Origin: Prorocentrum cordatum
Lineage: Eukaryota > Sar > Dinophyceae > Prorocentrales > Prorocentraceae
DNA length: 64,000 nucleotides
Assembly: GCA_963575745.1 (NCBI GenBank)
Contig: CAUYUJ010017914.1
Span: 110,195 to 174,194, forward strand
Direction: 5' to 3'
Shown: positions 1-10,144 of the stretch, one piece after another
Layout: every line of letters starts with the position of its first letter
How positions within the stretch are numbered: position 1 is the first letter of the stretch
Translations under genes and position numbers: made by a program
Notes under the pieces: generated by a model
Seen by the model: only the letters and a program-made list of their open reading frames with translations
Told to the model about the DNA's origin: nothing
The model's database searches: none

Positions 1-810
1 ATGCCAAGGTCTTCGGGGGCGGCGCAAAAGAACTTCCCAGAAGGCCCGTGGGGACCTCCGAGCCTTCCGAGAAGGCCCGCCTTTCGCACCTCGACCCCCC
101 TGGGCTCGCCGCCGGCTTCTGCTGCAGGGGCTGCGCGCTCCACCGGCGCGTGCTCCAGGCAAGACGAGCCCAAGAGCCGCTCCTGGAGCGACGTGTCATT
201 CGGCGAGAGGTTCTGGTGTCCGATGCCACTTCGACTGTCGAGGTGCTCGAGTTTGTCGTGCCCTGAGTAGTTCTAGATTCCTCCTCCTGCCCCTCCTCCT
301 CGGGCGGCCCGCCGGTTGAGTTCGTGCACTGGGGCGGCTGAGTGGAGGAGGCCCGCATCCTGCTGGAGGGTGGAGATCCTCCTCTTGCCTCCTGGCGGAA
401 CGGACTCCCCTCGCCTCGGTGCCTCCCCCATCCTCTTTCGCGACGACGACCTCCTGCTCCTCCTCCTCCGCGTTCGCCAGGGAGCGCGACACTTCTCCGC
501 CTCCGCGTCCTCAGTCATCGCCGTATTTTCCACTCTCCATGACTGAAGATAAATCGTTCGTTTGCAAAAGCAAGGCTTGCACGGATCGGATGATCACAGC
601 GTCCATGAGGCAAAAGCGGCAGCACAAACAAGAACGAGAGACAACCACATTTTGCGATATAGCCTCAGGTCGACCGCCAGTCAATGCCGGACGACAAAAA
701 GCCAGGGATAATCCCCCTCCTCTTGCTCATCGTGCTCATCGTTCTCCTCCTCCTCCTCATTATCCTCGTCTCTCTCGTGGTCCTCCTCCTGTTCTTAGCC
801 ACACCGTTGG
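1..810. other. GC-rich sequence, no supportable gene
   Basis: Open frames exist on both strands but overlap one another, are rich in Pro, Arg and Ser, and show no domain or motif. A pyrimidine-rich run (about 715-800) leads into the CA array. About 25 bases near 57-85 resemble 23363-23390. I see nothing here that can be called a gene. Confidence 0.5.
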
Positions 811-2460
811 GTGCACACATGCACACACACACACACGCACGCACACACACGCACACACACACCCATCCACCCACGCACGCACGCGCGCACGTACGCACGA
901 ACGCACACACACAACACACCGCACACACACAGCCCCCCTTCACACGCACACATTCACACACACACACACACCCGCACACACAGGCACACAGGCACACACG
1001 CACGCACGCACGCACACGCACACGCACACGCACACGCACACGCACACGCACACGCACACGCACACGCACACGCACACGCACACGCACACGCACACGCACA
1101 CGCACACGCACACGCACACGCACACGCACACGCACACGCACACGCACACGCACACCCACACACACACACACACACGCACACGCACACACACACACACGCA
1201 CACACACACACACACACGCGAACACACACAAACACACACACACACGCACACAAACACACACACACACACGCGCACGCACGCACAGAAACAGACACAAGCA
1301 CAGGCACAGACACAGCTGACACAGGCACATACACAAGCACACACAAACACACACACACACACACGCGCACACACACAAAAACACACACACACACGCACAC
1401 ACGCACATACACATACACTCACACACACACACACACACACGCGCGCACGCACGCAAGCACACACGCATTGACGCACGCACGCACACACATAGACAGACAG
1501 ACAACCAGCCAGACAGACAGACAGACACAAACACACGTACTCATGCACACACGAACACACACAAACACACACAGACACACACACACAAACACACATACAC
1601 ACACGCATATACACACACGCACACAAACCCACACACACGCACATACACACACACACGCACACACAAACAACACACAACCCCCAACACACACGCACACACA
1701 GACACACACGGACGCACACACACACACACGCGCACACACACAAACACACAGACACACAAACACACACACACACCGACACGCACACAAACACACACAAACG
1801 CACAGACACACGCACAGACACACACAGACACGCACAGACGCACATGCACAGACACACACAGACACACACACAGACACACACAGACACATACACAGACACA
1901 CGCAGACACACACACACACAGACACACACACACAGACACACACGCAGACACAGACACACACACACACAGACACAGACACAGTCACACACAAAGACACACA
2001 GACACACACAAACACACACAAAGAAACGCGCACACACACACACACCTGCACACAAACAGACACAGGCACATATAACCGGAAACAACCAGACACGGACGCA
2101 AACCCACAAACAGCCAGCCACACACAGATACACACAGACACACAAACACACAAACACACACACAAACACACACGACACACACCAAGACACAGGCACACAC
2201 ACAAACACACACACACAAACACGCACACATACACACAGACACATACAAACACACATAGACACATATAGGCACACGCACAGACACACGCACACATATAATC
2301 ACAGCCGCACGATCAGACACACAGACACACACACACAGACACACACACACACAGACACACACTCATACACACAAACACACACAGACACACACTCAGACAC
2401 ACACGGACACAGACCCACACACACAAACACACAAACACACACAGACACATACTGACACAC

Positions 2461-2499
<39 letters not shown>

Positions 2500-2647
2500 G
2501 ACGCACACACAGACAATCACAGACGCACGCACAGACACACACACACACGCACACACAAATTCACACACACACACACATACGCGCACACACACACACACAT
2601 TCCAGACATACACACACATACACGCAAACGCGCACAAACACTCGCAG

Positions 2648-2678
<31 letters not shown>

Positions 2679-2690
2679 CAAACACACAAT
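811..2690. repeat. Compound (CA)n-type microsatellite, about 1.9 kb
   Basis: The stretch is nearly pure CA on the plus strand, interrupted by CACG, CAGA, CAAA and CATA variants. It gives long His/Thr or Cys/Val open frames in all phases, which are artefacts of composition. The 3' end runs directly into telomere-like repeats. An array this long with alternating purine and pyrimidine could adopt Z-DNA; that is an inference. Confidence 0.97.
1012..1154. repeat. Perfect (CACACG)n hexamer block
   Basis: About 24 perfect copies of CACACG lie inside the larger CA array. They are much more homogeneous than the flanking sequence, which suggests recent expansion or gene-conversion-like homogenisation of this sub-block. 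Confidence 0.95.
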
Positions 2691-2736
2691 AACCTAAACC
2701 CTAAACCCTAAGCCCTAACCGTAAACCCTAAACCCT
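2691..2736. repeat. Interstitial telomere-like tract (CCCTAAA)n
   Basis: About six units of CCTAAAC type, two of them variant (CCCTAAG, CCGTAAA), follow the CA array without a gap. TTTAGGG is the plant-type telomere repeat also known in dinoflagellates. Unique sequence continues on both sides, so this is internal: either an old chromosome-end fusion, telomeric DNA inserted at a break, or a misassembled end. Confidence 0.85.
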
Positions 2737-2756
2737 GGGTCGGGGGATCGCGCCAC

Positions 2757-2900
2757 ATCGACGACGTCGACCGCGCCATCGTCGCCGTGTGCGTGAAGGA
2801 AACTGGGCTCCGCATCGAGCCGCATCGCCGATGCATCGGCGATGCGGCGCAATTCTCCGACCCCATCTACTCGGACCCCATCTGGGAGGCCTAGATTCCC
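2757..2900 (-). mobile_element. Inverted-repeat dispersed element, family D, copy 1
   Basis: On the minus strand the sequence around 2900-2820 aligns with 20196-20260. Shared blocks include TCTAGGCCTCC, GGGGTCCGAG, AGATGGGGTCG and CGCCGCATCGCC. The copy at 20.2 kb has an imperfect inverted repeat of about 40 bp at its ends. Here the core is a GCATCGCCGATGC-type palindrome near 2820-2850. No target duplication is seen. It starts 20 bp after the telomere-like tract. Confidence 0.55.
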
Positions 2901-2929
2901 CCTCCCACGGCAGCCCGACGAACCCTCGC

Positions 2930-3043
2930 CCTCTCCCTCCTCCTCGTTTTCCTTGCCTTCGCCCCCGTCTTCGTCCTCGTCCTCGTCCTCGTCCTCGTCG
3001 TCGTCCTCCTCCTCCTCATCATCACCATCAGCATCAGCATCAG

Positions 3044-3079
<36 letters not shown>

Positions 3080-3080
3080 G
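2930..3080. repeat. (TCC/TCG)n and (ATC)n microsatellite
   Basis: Imperfect TCC and CTCGTC runs give way to a run of ATC trinucleotides (about 3018-3079). The encoded poly-Ser or poly-His/Asp frames are compositional. Confidence 0.95.
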
Positions 3081-3477
3081 AACGTCATCATCATCCATCT
3101 CCTCCTCCTCCTTTCCTTGACGCGGCGCCAACATGTCGAGCTGCTGGGCGTTCGCCGGCAGGCAGTCGAGCACAACAAACAACGCATTTTACTTGGGCTC
3201 CGTGGCTCCGCCGGCGACGCAGCCCGGGCCGAAGGGCCACCCACGAGGGTGCGACTTTGCCCCGACGCCGGACTGGACGCTCACGGATGATCTTTCCACG
3301 GGACCCCTGGCGGGCGCGCAAACTCAGCGCGCGGGCCAGCCGGCGGCGGCGGCGGGCGGCCCGGCCGCGGCGCCCAGCGGCCCGGGGTTCGGCCCAGGCG
3401 CCCGGCGGCAGCGGCGGGACGCAGGCGGCGGCGGTGCTGCGGACAGGCGGCGCCAGCGGCCTCGGCTCACGCCGTGC
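3081..3477. other. Very GC-rich spacer, nothing recognised
   Basis: Roughly 70-75% GC with many Ala/Arg/Gly-rich open frames on both strands. No motif, repeat partner or splice-bounded frame stands out. Confidence 0.4.
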
Positions 3478-4639
3478 CCAAACTGGCCTCCTCCTCCTCG
3501 TCCTCCTCCTCCTCCTACTCCTCCTCCTCCTCCTCCTCCTGCCTCTCCTCCTCATCGCCCTCGCCCTCCCTTCCTCGCCCAGCAGCCCGACGATCCCGAC
3601 GACGCGCCCGGCGCGCCCGACGCGACCGAGACGACCCTGGCGGCCACGGCACGGTGACCTGCCGCGCCAGCTGCCGTGCGGGCCCACCGCCCCCAGGCGG
3701 CCGCCGTGGCCCCGCGGCGCCCGCGCCGGGGGGGAGGAGGGAGCAGCTTCACCTCCTCGGCCTCGCCGTCGCCCTCCTCCTCTTCACCCTCCTCCTCCTC
3801 TTCACCCTCCTCCTCCTCGCCCTCGCCCTCGCCGTCGCCCTCGCTCTCCTTCTCGTCGTTCTCGTCCTCCTCCTCATATTTTTCTTCCTCCTCCTCCTCC
3901 TCCTCCTCCTCGTTCTCGTCCTCCTTCTCCCCTCTCCCTCCTCCCCCTGCTCTTCCTCGCCCTTCTCCTCCTCCTCGATCCCTTTCTCCTCCTCCACCTC
4001 CTCCTCCTCCTCCTCCTCCTCCTCCTCTTTCTCCTTTTTCTCCTCTTTCTCTTCCTCCTCGTCCCCAGATCTCCGACGATCTGACTATTCTCGATCCCGG
4101 CAGTTTGCACGATGTTGCACCTCCTCGTCCTTGTCCTCGTCCTCGTCCTCCTTCTCCTTCTCCTCCTCCTCCTCCTCCTCCTCCTCCTCCTCCTCCTCCT
4201 CCTCCTCCTCGTCGGCTCTCAGATCGCCTCAGCCTTCGCCCCTCGCCCCTCGCTCTCCTCCTCGTCGTTTCTCGTCCTCCTCCTCCCTTATTTTCTCTCT
4301 TCTTGTCATTATTATGTCTTTTTCCTGTTTTCGTCCTCTGGGTCCTCCTTCCTCCTCCTCCTCGTGTCCTCATCCTTCTTCTCCCCCTCCCCCCCCCTCC
4401 TCTTCCTCCTCCTCGCCCCGTCCCCTTCCTGCTCCCCTCCTCCTCCTCCTTCTCCTCTCCTCCTCCTCCTCCTCCTCCTCCTCCTCTTCCTCGCCCTCGT
4501 CCTCGTCCTTTTCCTCCTCCTCCTCCTCCCTCCTTTTCTCCCTCCCCCTCCCCCAACCCCCTCTCCTGCTGCTCCTCCTCCTTCTCCTCCTCCCTCTCCT
4601 CCCTCTCCTCCTCCTCCTCCTCCTCCTCCTCCTCCTCCG

Positions 4640-4685
<46 letters not shown>

Positions 4686-4720
4686 CTCCTTCTCCTTGTT
4701 CTCCTCCTCCTCCATTCCGT
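3478..4720. repeat. Imperfect (TCC)n polypyrimidine tract, about 1.2 kb
   Basis: Long TCC/CTC/CTCGTC runs are broken by short GC-rich pieces (about 3560-3760) and by a conserved AGATCTCC module at 4069. The plus strand is almost purely pyrimidine over hundreds of bases. Overlapping Ser/Leu/Pro and Glu/Arg frames are artefacts. Confidence 0.95.
4069..4125 (+). repeat. Short dispersed module ending a TCC tract, copy 1
   Basis: AGATCTCCGACGATCTGACT and the following ATTCTCGATC closely match 6053-6105 (AGATCTCCAACGATCTGACT, ATTATCGATC). Both copies directly follow a CTC-type tract, so the tract and module appear to have spread together. Confidence 0.7.
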
Positions 4721-4842
4721 TTCCTTATACATAACTTCTCCCTGTCGCATGCCGAAAGCAGTTTTTAGGGCGGGCTGGGCGTTTCGCCTGAGACTACCTC
4801 ATTCTTTATGACACTGAAGCCTAACAAATGGCAACAGTCACA

Positions 4843-5335
4843 TATTGAGGACGGGTCGTTTTCAAACTGTGGCTCTCGCCTTGGCGCCGCGCACATTTGT
4901 TTAAACAAATTGCAAGAGCTTCGCGGATTGAGGGCGGGTCGTTTTCAAAATGTGGATCTCGCCTTGGCGCCGCGCACATTCGTTTTAACAAGTCGCAACT
5001 GATCTAAGGATTGAGGGCGTGTGGTATTTACAATGTGGCTCTCGCTTTCGCGCCGCGCACATTCGTTTTAAACACGTGTAAGAGCTTCACGGGTTGAGGG
5101 TGGTTCATTTTCAAAATGTGGCTCTCGCCTTGGCGCCGCGCACACTCGCTTGAAATATTTGCAAGAGTTTCAGTGTGAGCGCGGGTCGTTTTCAAAATGT
5201 GGCCCTCGCCATAGCGCCGCGCACTTTCTTCGCGCACTTTCTTTTTAAACATTTGCAAGAGTTTCTCGGATTGAAGGCGGCTCCTTTTCAAAATGTAGCT
5301 CTCGCTTTAGCGCCGCGCAAATTTGCTGTTCAAGC
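4843..5335 (+). repeat. Minisatellite, about 82 bp x 6
   Basis: Six degenerate units begin near 4843, 4926, 5010, 5092, 5174 and 5270. Conserved cores are GGGTCGTTTTCAAAATGTGG, CTCTCGCCTTGGCGCCGCGC and GCAAGAGTTTC. The last interval is longer because GCGCACTTTCTTC is duplicated inside unit 5. No coding signal. Confidence 0.92.
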
Positions 5336-5339
5336 TGAA

Positions 5340-5560
5340 GTTCGCGGGTTCCAGTGATCAACGTACCAGGAATGGCGTTCTGGGAGGATTCAGGATTATG
5401 AGGGTGCAATAGTTACGTTGGTTCGCGGTGCTGGGTTCCCAAGAATGGCGTTCTGGCACGGTTCGGGATCGTCAAGACGCAATAGTCAAGTTGATCCGTG
5501 GCGTTGGAATCCCGAGAACAAGGTTGTCGCATGCTTCAGGGTATTCAGACGGTTGTTTTC
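5340..5560 (+). repeat. Second minisatellite, about 75-80 bp x 2.5
   Basis: Units start at about 5340, 5422 and 5494. They share TTCGCGG, AATGGCGTTCTGG and CGCAATAGT. The array follows the 82-bp array directly but is unrelated in sequence. Confidence 0.75.
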
Positions 5561-5690
5561 CAACGACATAGTTCCCTCAGTGAAAAGAAACCGTGGTAGG
5601 GGCCTATGAAGAGGGAGCCTGGAGGGAGGGTGTATTCCAATATTCCAACATCGTTGACGACTCTTGGGTTTACACTGGTCCTCCTCCTCC
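5541..5690 (+). repeat. Dispersed module T (leads into a TCC tract), copy 1
   Basis: CAGACGGTTGT, GGAGGGTGTATT, CAATATTCC and CTTGGGTTTACACTGGT match, in order and on the opposite strand, the sequence at 20585-20400. Both copies end in a CTC-type tract on the same side of the module. Identity by eye is about 65-70%. Confidence 0.65.
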
Positions 5691-6790
5691 TCCTCCTCCC
5701 CCTCGTCCTCCTCCTCCTCATCCTGCTTCTCCTCCTCGATCTCGTCCTCCTCCCCCTCCCCCTCCCCCTCCTCCTCTCCCTCCCTCCTCCTCCTCCTCCT
5801 CCTCCTCCTCCTCCTCCTCCTCATCCTCCTCCTCCTCCTCCCCCTCCTCCTCCTCCTCCTCCTCCACTTCCTCATCCTCCTCCTCCTCCTCCTCCTCCTC
5901 TTCATTATTATTCGTCTTCTCCAGCTCCTCCTCGTCGTCCTCCTCCTCCTCCGCCTTGCCCTCGTTCTCGTCCTCGCCCTCGTCCTCGTCCTCTTCGTCG
6001 TCGTCGTCCTCCACCTCCTCCTCCTCCTCCTCCTCTTCCTCCTCCTCGTCCTCAGATCTCCAACGATCTGACTATTATCGATCATGGCGGTTTCCTCGAT
6101 GTCGGCCCTCGGGAGCCGCTAGCGGGCCCCAAGATCATCAAGCAAAGATCCAGGGCACAAAACTACGCAAAAGGACGCGGTCGGCACCTGTGGGGCCGCA
6201 GACTGAACAAACACATCGTCGGGCGTATGGATCATCGCCCTCGCCCTCCTCCTTCTTCACCTCCCCCTCCTCCTCCTCCTCCTCCTCCTCCTCCTCCTCC
6301 TCCTCCTCCTCGGCGCCCTCCTCCGCCTACTCCTCCTCCTCCTCCTCCTCTTCCTCCTGCCCTCGCCCTCCTCCTCCTCCTCCTCCTCCTCCTCCTCCTC
6401 CTCCTCTCTCGTCTTCCTTGCTCCGCGTCCTCCGCCTCGTACATCCTCCTCGTCCCTTCTCCTCCTCCTCCTCCTCCTTCTCCCTCCCCTCGCTCCTCGT
6501 TCTCGTCATCTCCTTCTCTTCTCTTGCTCGTTTCAACTCCTCCTCCTCCTCCTCCTCCTCCTCCTCCCCTCCTCTCCTCCTCCTCCTCCTGTCCTCCATC
6601 CTCCTCCTCCTCCTCCTCCTCCTCCTCCTCTCTCATTCCTCCTTCATGTCCTCCTCATGTCCTCCTCCTCCTCCTCCTCCTCCTTCTTGTGCTCCTCCTC
6701 CTGCTCCTCCTCCTTCTCCTCCTCCTCCCCCTCCTCCTGCTTCTCCTCCTCCTCCTCCTCCTCATCCTCGCCCTCGCCCTCCTCTCTTCC
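5678..6790. repeat. (TCC)n microsatellite in two blocks
   Basis: Blocks at 5678-6050 and 6238-6790 are separated by 190 bp that starts with the AGATCTCC module (6053-6105). Nearly all plus-strand bases are pyrimidines. Frames here are low-complexity artefacts. Confidence 0.95.
6053..6105 (+). repeat. Short dispersed module ending a TCC tract, copy 2
   Basis: Partner of 4069-4125, with few mismatches over the first 40 bases and the same position just after a CTC tract. Confidence 0.7.
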
Positions 6791-6890
6791 TCCCCCAGCA
6801 GCGGCCGCTCCGCCCCCCTCAGGAGGCAGGGCCTCTTGTCTGGTCCGTGTGTGCATGTCCCGCAGGCTTGCCCCAGAGGACGTTTACACC

Positions 6891-6968
6891 AAATCCCACC
6901 AGCCCTCTGGGCATAGGTAGTCCCCCTTGCTCCTCCCAAGCCCCTCTTCCCTTCGGGGAGGGGTACCG
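6891..6968 (+). repeat. Sequence related to the centre of the 33-34 kb palindrome
   Basis: TCCCACCAGCCCTCTGGGC is shared exactly with the inner ends of the palindrome arms (33878 onward). Downstream both have a TAGGT(A/G)GT step and GGGGAGGGGT. This looks like a solo fragment of the foldback family. Confidence 0.65.
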
Positions 6969-7640
6969 CTTGCTCCCAGAGATCTCCATGTTTATCCTGG
7001 TTGCCCTCTTTGTTTCACGACGCATGTCTCTTCGTCCCTTATCCCGTCAGCTCTCATGGGCAAGGTCTCTGAACGGGCTAGCGGGGATACGCGAGACGTG
7101 AAGAATCCTGGGGCCAGAAAGTACAGTCAGGGTGCTACTGCTGGGAGCGCTGAATCTGGAACGTCATCGTCATCGTCATCATCGAGGGCATGTACACCAA
7201 ATTCTGGGTCTGGACAAAGTACAGTCAGCGTGCTACCACAGGGAGCGCTGAATAAGGAACGTAGCGGACTTTCCCTGGCAGTGGCGAACCTCGGCCGTGA
7301 ATTGGTTCCCTGACCTGGACCTCAAGAACGGCCCAGAAACCACTTCTGAGCCAGGAATGGTCCTTACTCCTTTGTTCAGCGTCTTGAACGCAGACATCAA
7401 CATGCTGCCCCCCCCCACACATGAATGCCCAGGCAAAGGCAGCGACGACTAGGGCATGTTATTTGGCACCAGGTCCGAACGAGTCTCCAGGTGAGCAACA
7501 GCATCATGCGCTAGGCCATTTCCTCATCTACGCCCGGAGCTCGATCCATCCCCCAAGGAGCGGCCTGGCATCGCGAACGTTCCACTTCTAACAGAACGAG
7601 CGCGGTCGCATCCCTCGGACCCGTTTTCGCCCCGCGAATC
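6969..7640. other. Mostly unique sequence with one direct repeat
   Basis: AAGTACAGTCAG plus GTGCTAC and GGGAGCGCTGAAT occur twice, at 7117-7165 and 7216-7262. A short CATCGT run separates them. Otherwise nothing recognisable. Confidence 0.5.
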
Positions 7641-7659
7641 GATGGGGGCGGCGGCCGCC

Positions 7660-7965
7660 GCTGCCCTCGGGCAGCCTTCCAGCCCAGCCGGGGGGGAGGG
7701 CGGAGGGGGACGAGGGCGAGGGGGGGGGCGAGGGCACGTGGATGGAAAGAGGGGGGGAGAGGGGAGGAGGCCGGAGGCGGGGCCGCGGGGCGCCGCGCGT
7801 CTGCACGCCGCCTCCGTCCTCTTCCTCATCTTTCGCCTAGGAGGAGGAGGAGGAGGAGGAGGAGGAGGAGGAGGAGGCGGAGGAGGAGGAGGAGAGGAGG
7901 ATGAGGAGGAAAAGGATGAGGAACAGGGGAAGACGAAGCGAGGAGGAGGAGGAGGCGGAGGAGGT
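7660..7965. repeat. G-rich tract and (GGA)n microsatellite
   Basis: A G-rich stretch (7680-7790) precedes near-perfect GGA repeats (about 7838-7960). The flanking GC-rich DNA has Ala/Arg-rich frames with no motif. Confidence 0.9.
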
Positions 7966-8111
7966 GGCAGACATCCTCGGGCCCGATCTAAAAGGGGGCC
8001 TGCGCAGGATCTGGCGTGCCGCCCGCGCCCCCCCTCCGCCTCGGACCCCCGCGGGCGCGCGCGCCCCAGATCCCCCCGGCCCCCCCGGTGGCCTGGCCCC
8101 AGCAGGCTGGC

Positions 8112-8232
8112 CATCGCTCGGACGTCCATTTCCTGCGTTTTTTTCGGTTTCGTGCGTGGTTTTTTCGCCAAATGATCAAGGATGCTCCTCGACGGTCCTT
8201 GCCGAAGGAGAAATGCACACGTCCGAGCGATG
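8112..8232 (-). mobile_element. 121-bp MITE-like element, family M1, copy 1
   Basis: The element begins CATCGCTCGGACGT and ends with its perfect reverse complement ACGTCCGAGCGATG (14-bp terminal inverted repeats). The imperfect inverted repeat extends a few bases further out. The reverse complement aligns over its full length with 40882-41004, so this is a mobile unit and not a chance hairpin. It has no coding capacity. No clear target duplication could be identified. Confidence 0.8.
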
Positions 8233-8574
8233 CCAGGCGGGCGCGCGGCGAAGGGCGCGCGCGGCTCCCTCCTCCCCGCTGGGAGGGCTCGGAGCTCCCC
8301 CGTCGCCTGGGGGCATCGGCCGCCGCCGTCGCCGCCGCCGCCGCCGGCGCTCCTCGGGAGCGGCGGCCGCGCTGCGCCGCCGCCGCCGTTCTCTGTCGCC
8401 GTCGCCGGCGGCCGCGGCCGACGTCGTCCTGCGCCTGGGTCGACAGAAAGATGCCTATGTCGCCACTCCACGGACCTCTCCGGGGTGGCGTTTCTGACAG
8501 GGAGTTCGAAACGCAATCGGCCGTGGCGACGAGGAGTGCGTGGCGAGATAGGTACCTGTTCCTCCTCTGAGCGT

Positions 8575-8732
8575 CGTCCTTCTTCATCGCCGTTCTCCTT
8601 ATTGTTATTCCTCTTCTTCTTCCTTTTTTTCGTCTTCGTCGTCGTTGTCCTCCTCCTCGTGGTCATGATCGTGGTCGTGGTTGTGGTCGTCGTCTTCGAC
8701 GTCATCGCCGTCATTTTCGTCTTCGTCTTCGC

Positions 8733-8830
<98 letters not shown>

Positions 8831-8900
8831 ACATCAACATCAACATCGAATCATCACCATCATCATCATCATCATCATCATCGAATCATCAGCATCATCA
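8575..8900. repeat. (GTC/TTC)n then (ATC)n microsatellite
   Basis: Long perfect ATC runs occur at about 8730-8830 and again up to 8900, where the assembly gap starts. The repeat probably caused the gap. Confidence 0.95.
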
Positions 8901-9000
8901 NNNNNNNNNNNNNNNNNNNNNNNNNNNNNNNNNNNNNNNNNNNNNNNNNNNNNNNNNNNNNNNNNNNNNNNNNNNNNNNNNNNNNNNNNNNNNNNNNNNN
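8901..9000. other. Assembly gap (100 N)
   Basis: Exactly 100 undetermined bases, the usual placeholder for a gap of unknown size. Anything that reads across it is not real continuity. In particular the copia pol frame cannot be joined to the ATC repeat. Confidence 0.99.
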
Positions 9001-9001
9001 T

Positions 9002-10144
9002 ATAGGACTTACACCGACTAGTTACGATCCTGAATTTGAATTCAGCCAAGATCTTCTGACTGCAAAACATGTCGATGACATTAATATGACAGGTCTAGAG
9101 AAAAATATCGACGACTATGTACAACGTGTCGAAAAGGTTTTTGGCACATGCAAGCTCAACAAGCACGCATATACGAACTGCGCCGTCCGCTACACTAAGA
9201 ATGATCAGGGAGATGTGATCATGGACCAGGACGAGTATATCAAACAACTACGTCCTATCACACATCCAGAACTTACAGGAGCGGCGGCCGACGCCAAAGC
9301 CACGAAACTTTTTACCGACATGTTCGTCAGCCTGCGAGGAGCCCTCGCCTATGCCCTTCTTACTCAAATCTGGCTTATGGTATATGTGGTCTCTCTTCAG
9401 AAAATTCAAGAGCCCGCCAATTTACAAGTCAGACGTTTGAATGCTGTGACGCGAAAGCTGATCAGCAGTCCGAAACGTATCACCTTCCCTCGGATGAAGC
9501 CGACGAATGAAGTTGACATCCATAGCGATTCGGGGTATCGGAAGCTTACCGGGGAGGAGGATGACGAGACCAAGGGCTACGGCATACGCGGGGCCAAAGT
9601 ACTACGGCGAGGAAACTCGCCTCAAGGCAAGTCCGTCGTTCACCTCTGTGACGGACTATGCAAATCACACCGATTACAGGTGAGGTCCAGTTATGCTGCG
9701 GAGGCACTTGCAGCCGCACTTAACCTTGATGAGTGTTACCCTACGCTCATTACTCTCCACGAGCTTAAGGCAGGGGCTTTGACTCCACGACAACTACGAG
9801 ACATGCGTGAAGTTGGAGGCCTTGCTATCAAAGTCTCTCTTACCATAGACGCTGAGTCCGTATACAAATCTTTATCAAGCAGGGATCTCAAAATACCTAC
9901 AGAACGGACTCTGCTTGGACATATCAGCTGGATACGTGAGCTCATGGATATAGGTATAGTACATAATGTGCAATGGTGTGATACTAGGGATATGACCGCA
10001 GATGGGCATACAAAGGGAATCATCGATCGGGAGCTGCTTCTGGAAGTGATGTCAGGCACTCAGTCATTTAAGTATGACGTGAAGCAATTTGTTCCCTTTT
10101 GGGGTCCCGAGGACAGAGACAAACCTAAGTCTAATCAATTTTAG
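9002..10144 (+). CDS. Ty1/copia-type pol polyprotein, C-terminal part (RT end and RNase H)
   Basis: This is the last 380 residues of a copia-type Pol; the 5' part is lost in the gap. It would copy element RNA into DNA. Near its start AKHVDDINMTG (about 9064) fits the RT catalytic x-DD box, with H in place of the usual Tyr. RNase H acidic positions follow in order: D in VDIHSDSGY (about 9520), E in SYAAEALAA (about 9690), D in LTIDAESVY (about 9845) and D in TRDMTADGHTKG (about 9995). These match the copia RNase H pattern ending in ADGxTK. The frame is open from the gap to the TAG at 10142, without frameshifts, so the copy is fairly young. The lost upstream portion should hold protease, integrase and most of RT. 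LTRs cannot be confirmed. Confidence 0.88.
   Translation: MGLTPTSYDPEFEFSQDLLTAKHVDDINMTGLEKNIDDYVQRVEKVFGTCKLNKHAYTNCAVRYTKNDQGDVIMDQDEYIKQLRPITHPELTGAAADAKATKLFTDMFVSLRGALAYALLTQIWLMVYVVSLQKIQEPANLQVRRLNAVTRKLISSPKRITFPRMKPTNEVDIHSDSGYRKLTGEEDDETKGYGIRGAKVLRRGNSPQGKSVVHLCDGLCKSHRLQVRSSYAAEALAAALNLDECYPTLITLHELKAGALTPRQLRDMREVGGLAIKVSLTIDAESVYKSLSSRDLKIPTERTLLGHISWIRELMDIGIVHNVQWCDTRDMTADGHTKGIIDRELLLEVMSGTQSFKYDVKQFVPFWGPEDRDKPKSNQF

Noticed and set aside
419-2455. Very long His/Thr-rich and Cys/Val-rich open frames (up to 485 codons)
   Set aside because: They come from the CA microsatellite, which has no stop codons in most phases on either strand.
2789-6916. Ser/Leu/Pro-rich and Glu/Arg-rich frames of 300-500 codons
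   Set aside because: They are translations of TCC/GGA microsatellites in all six frames and carry no domain.
8182-9021. Frame joining the ATC repeat to the copia pol across the gap
   Set aside because: It runs through 100 undetermined bases; only the part after 9001 is supported.
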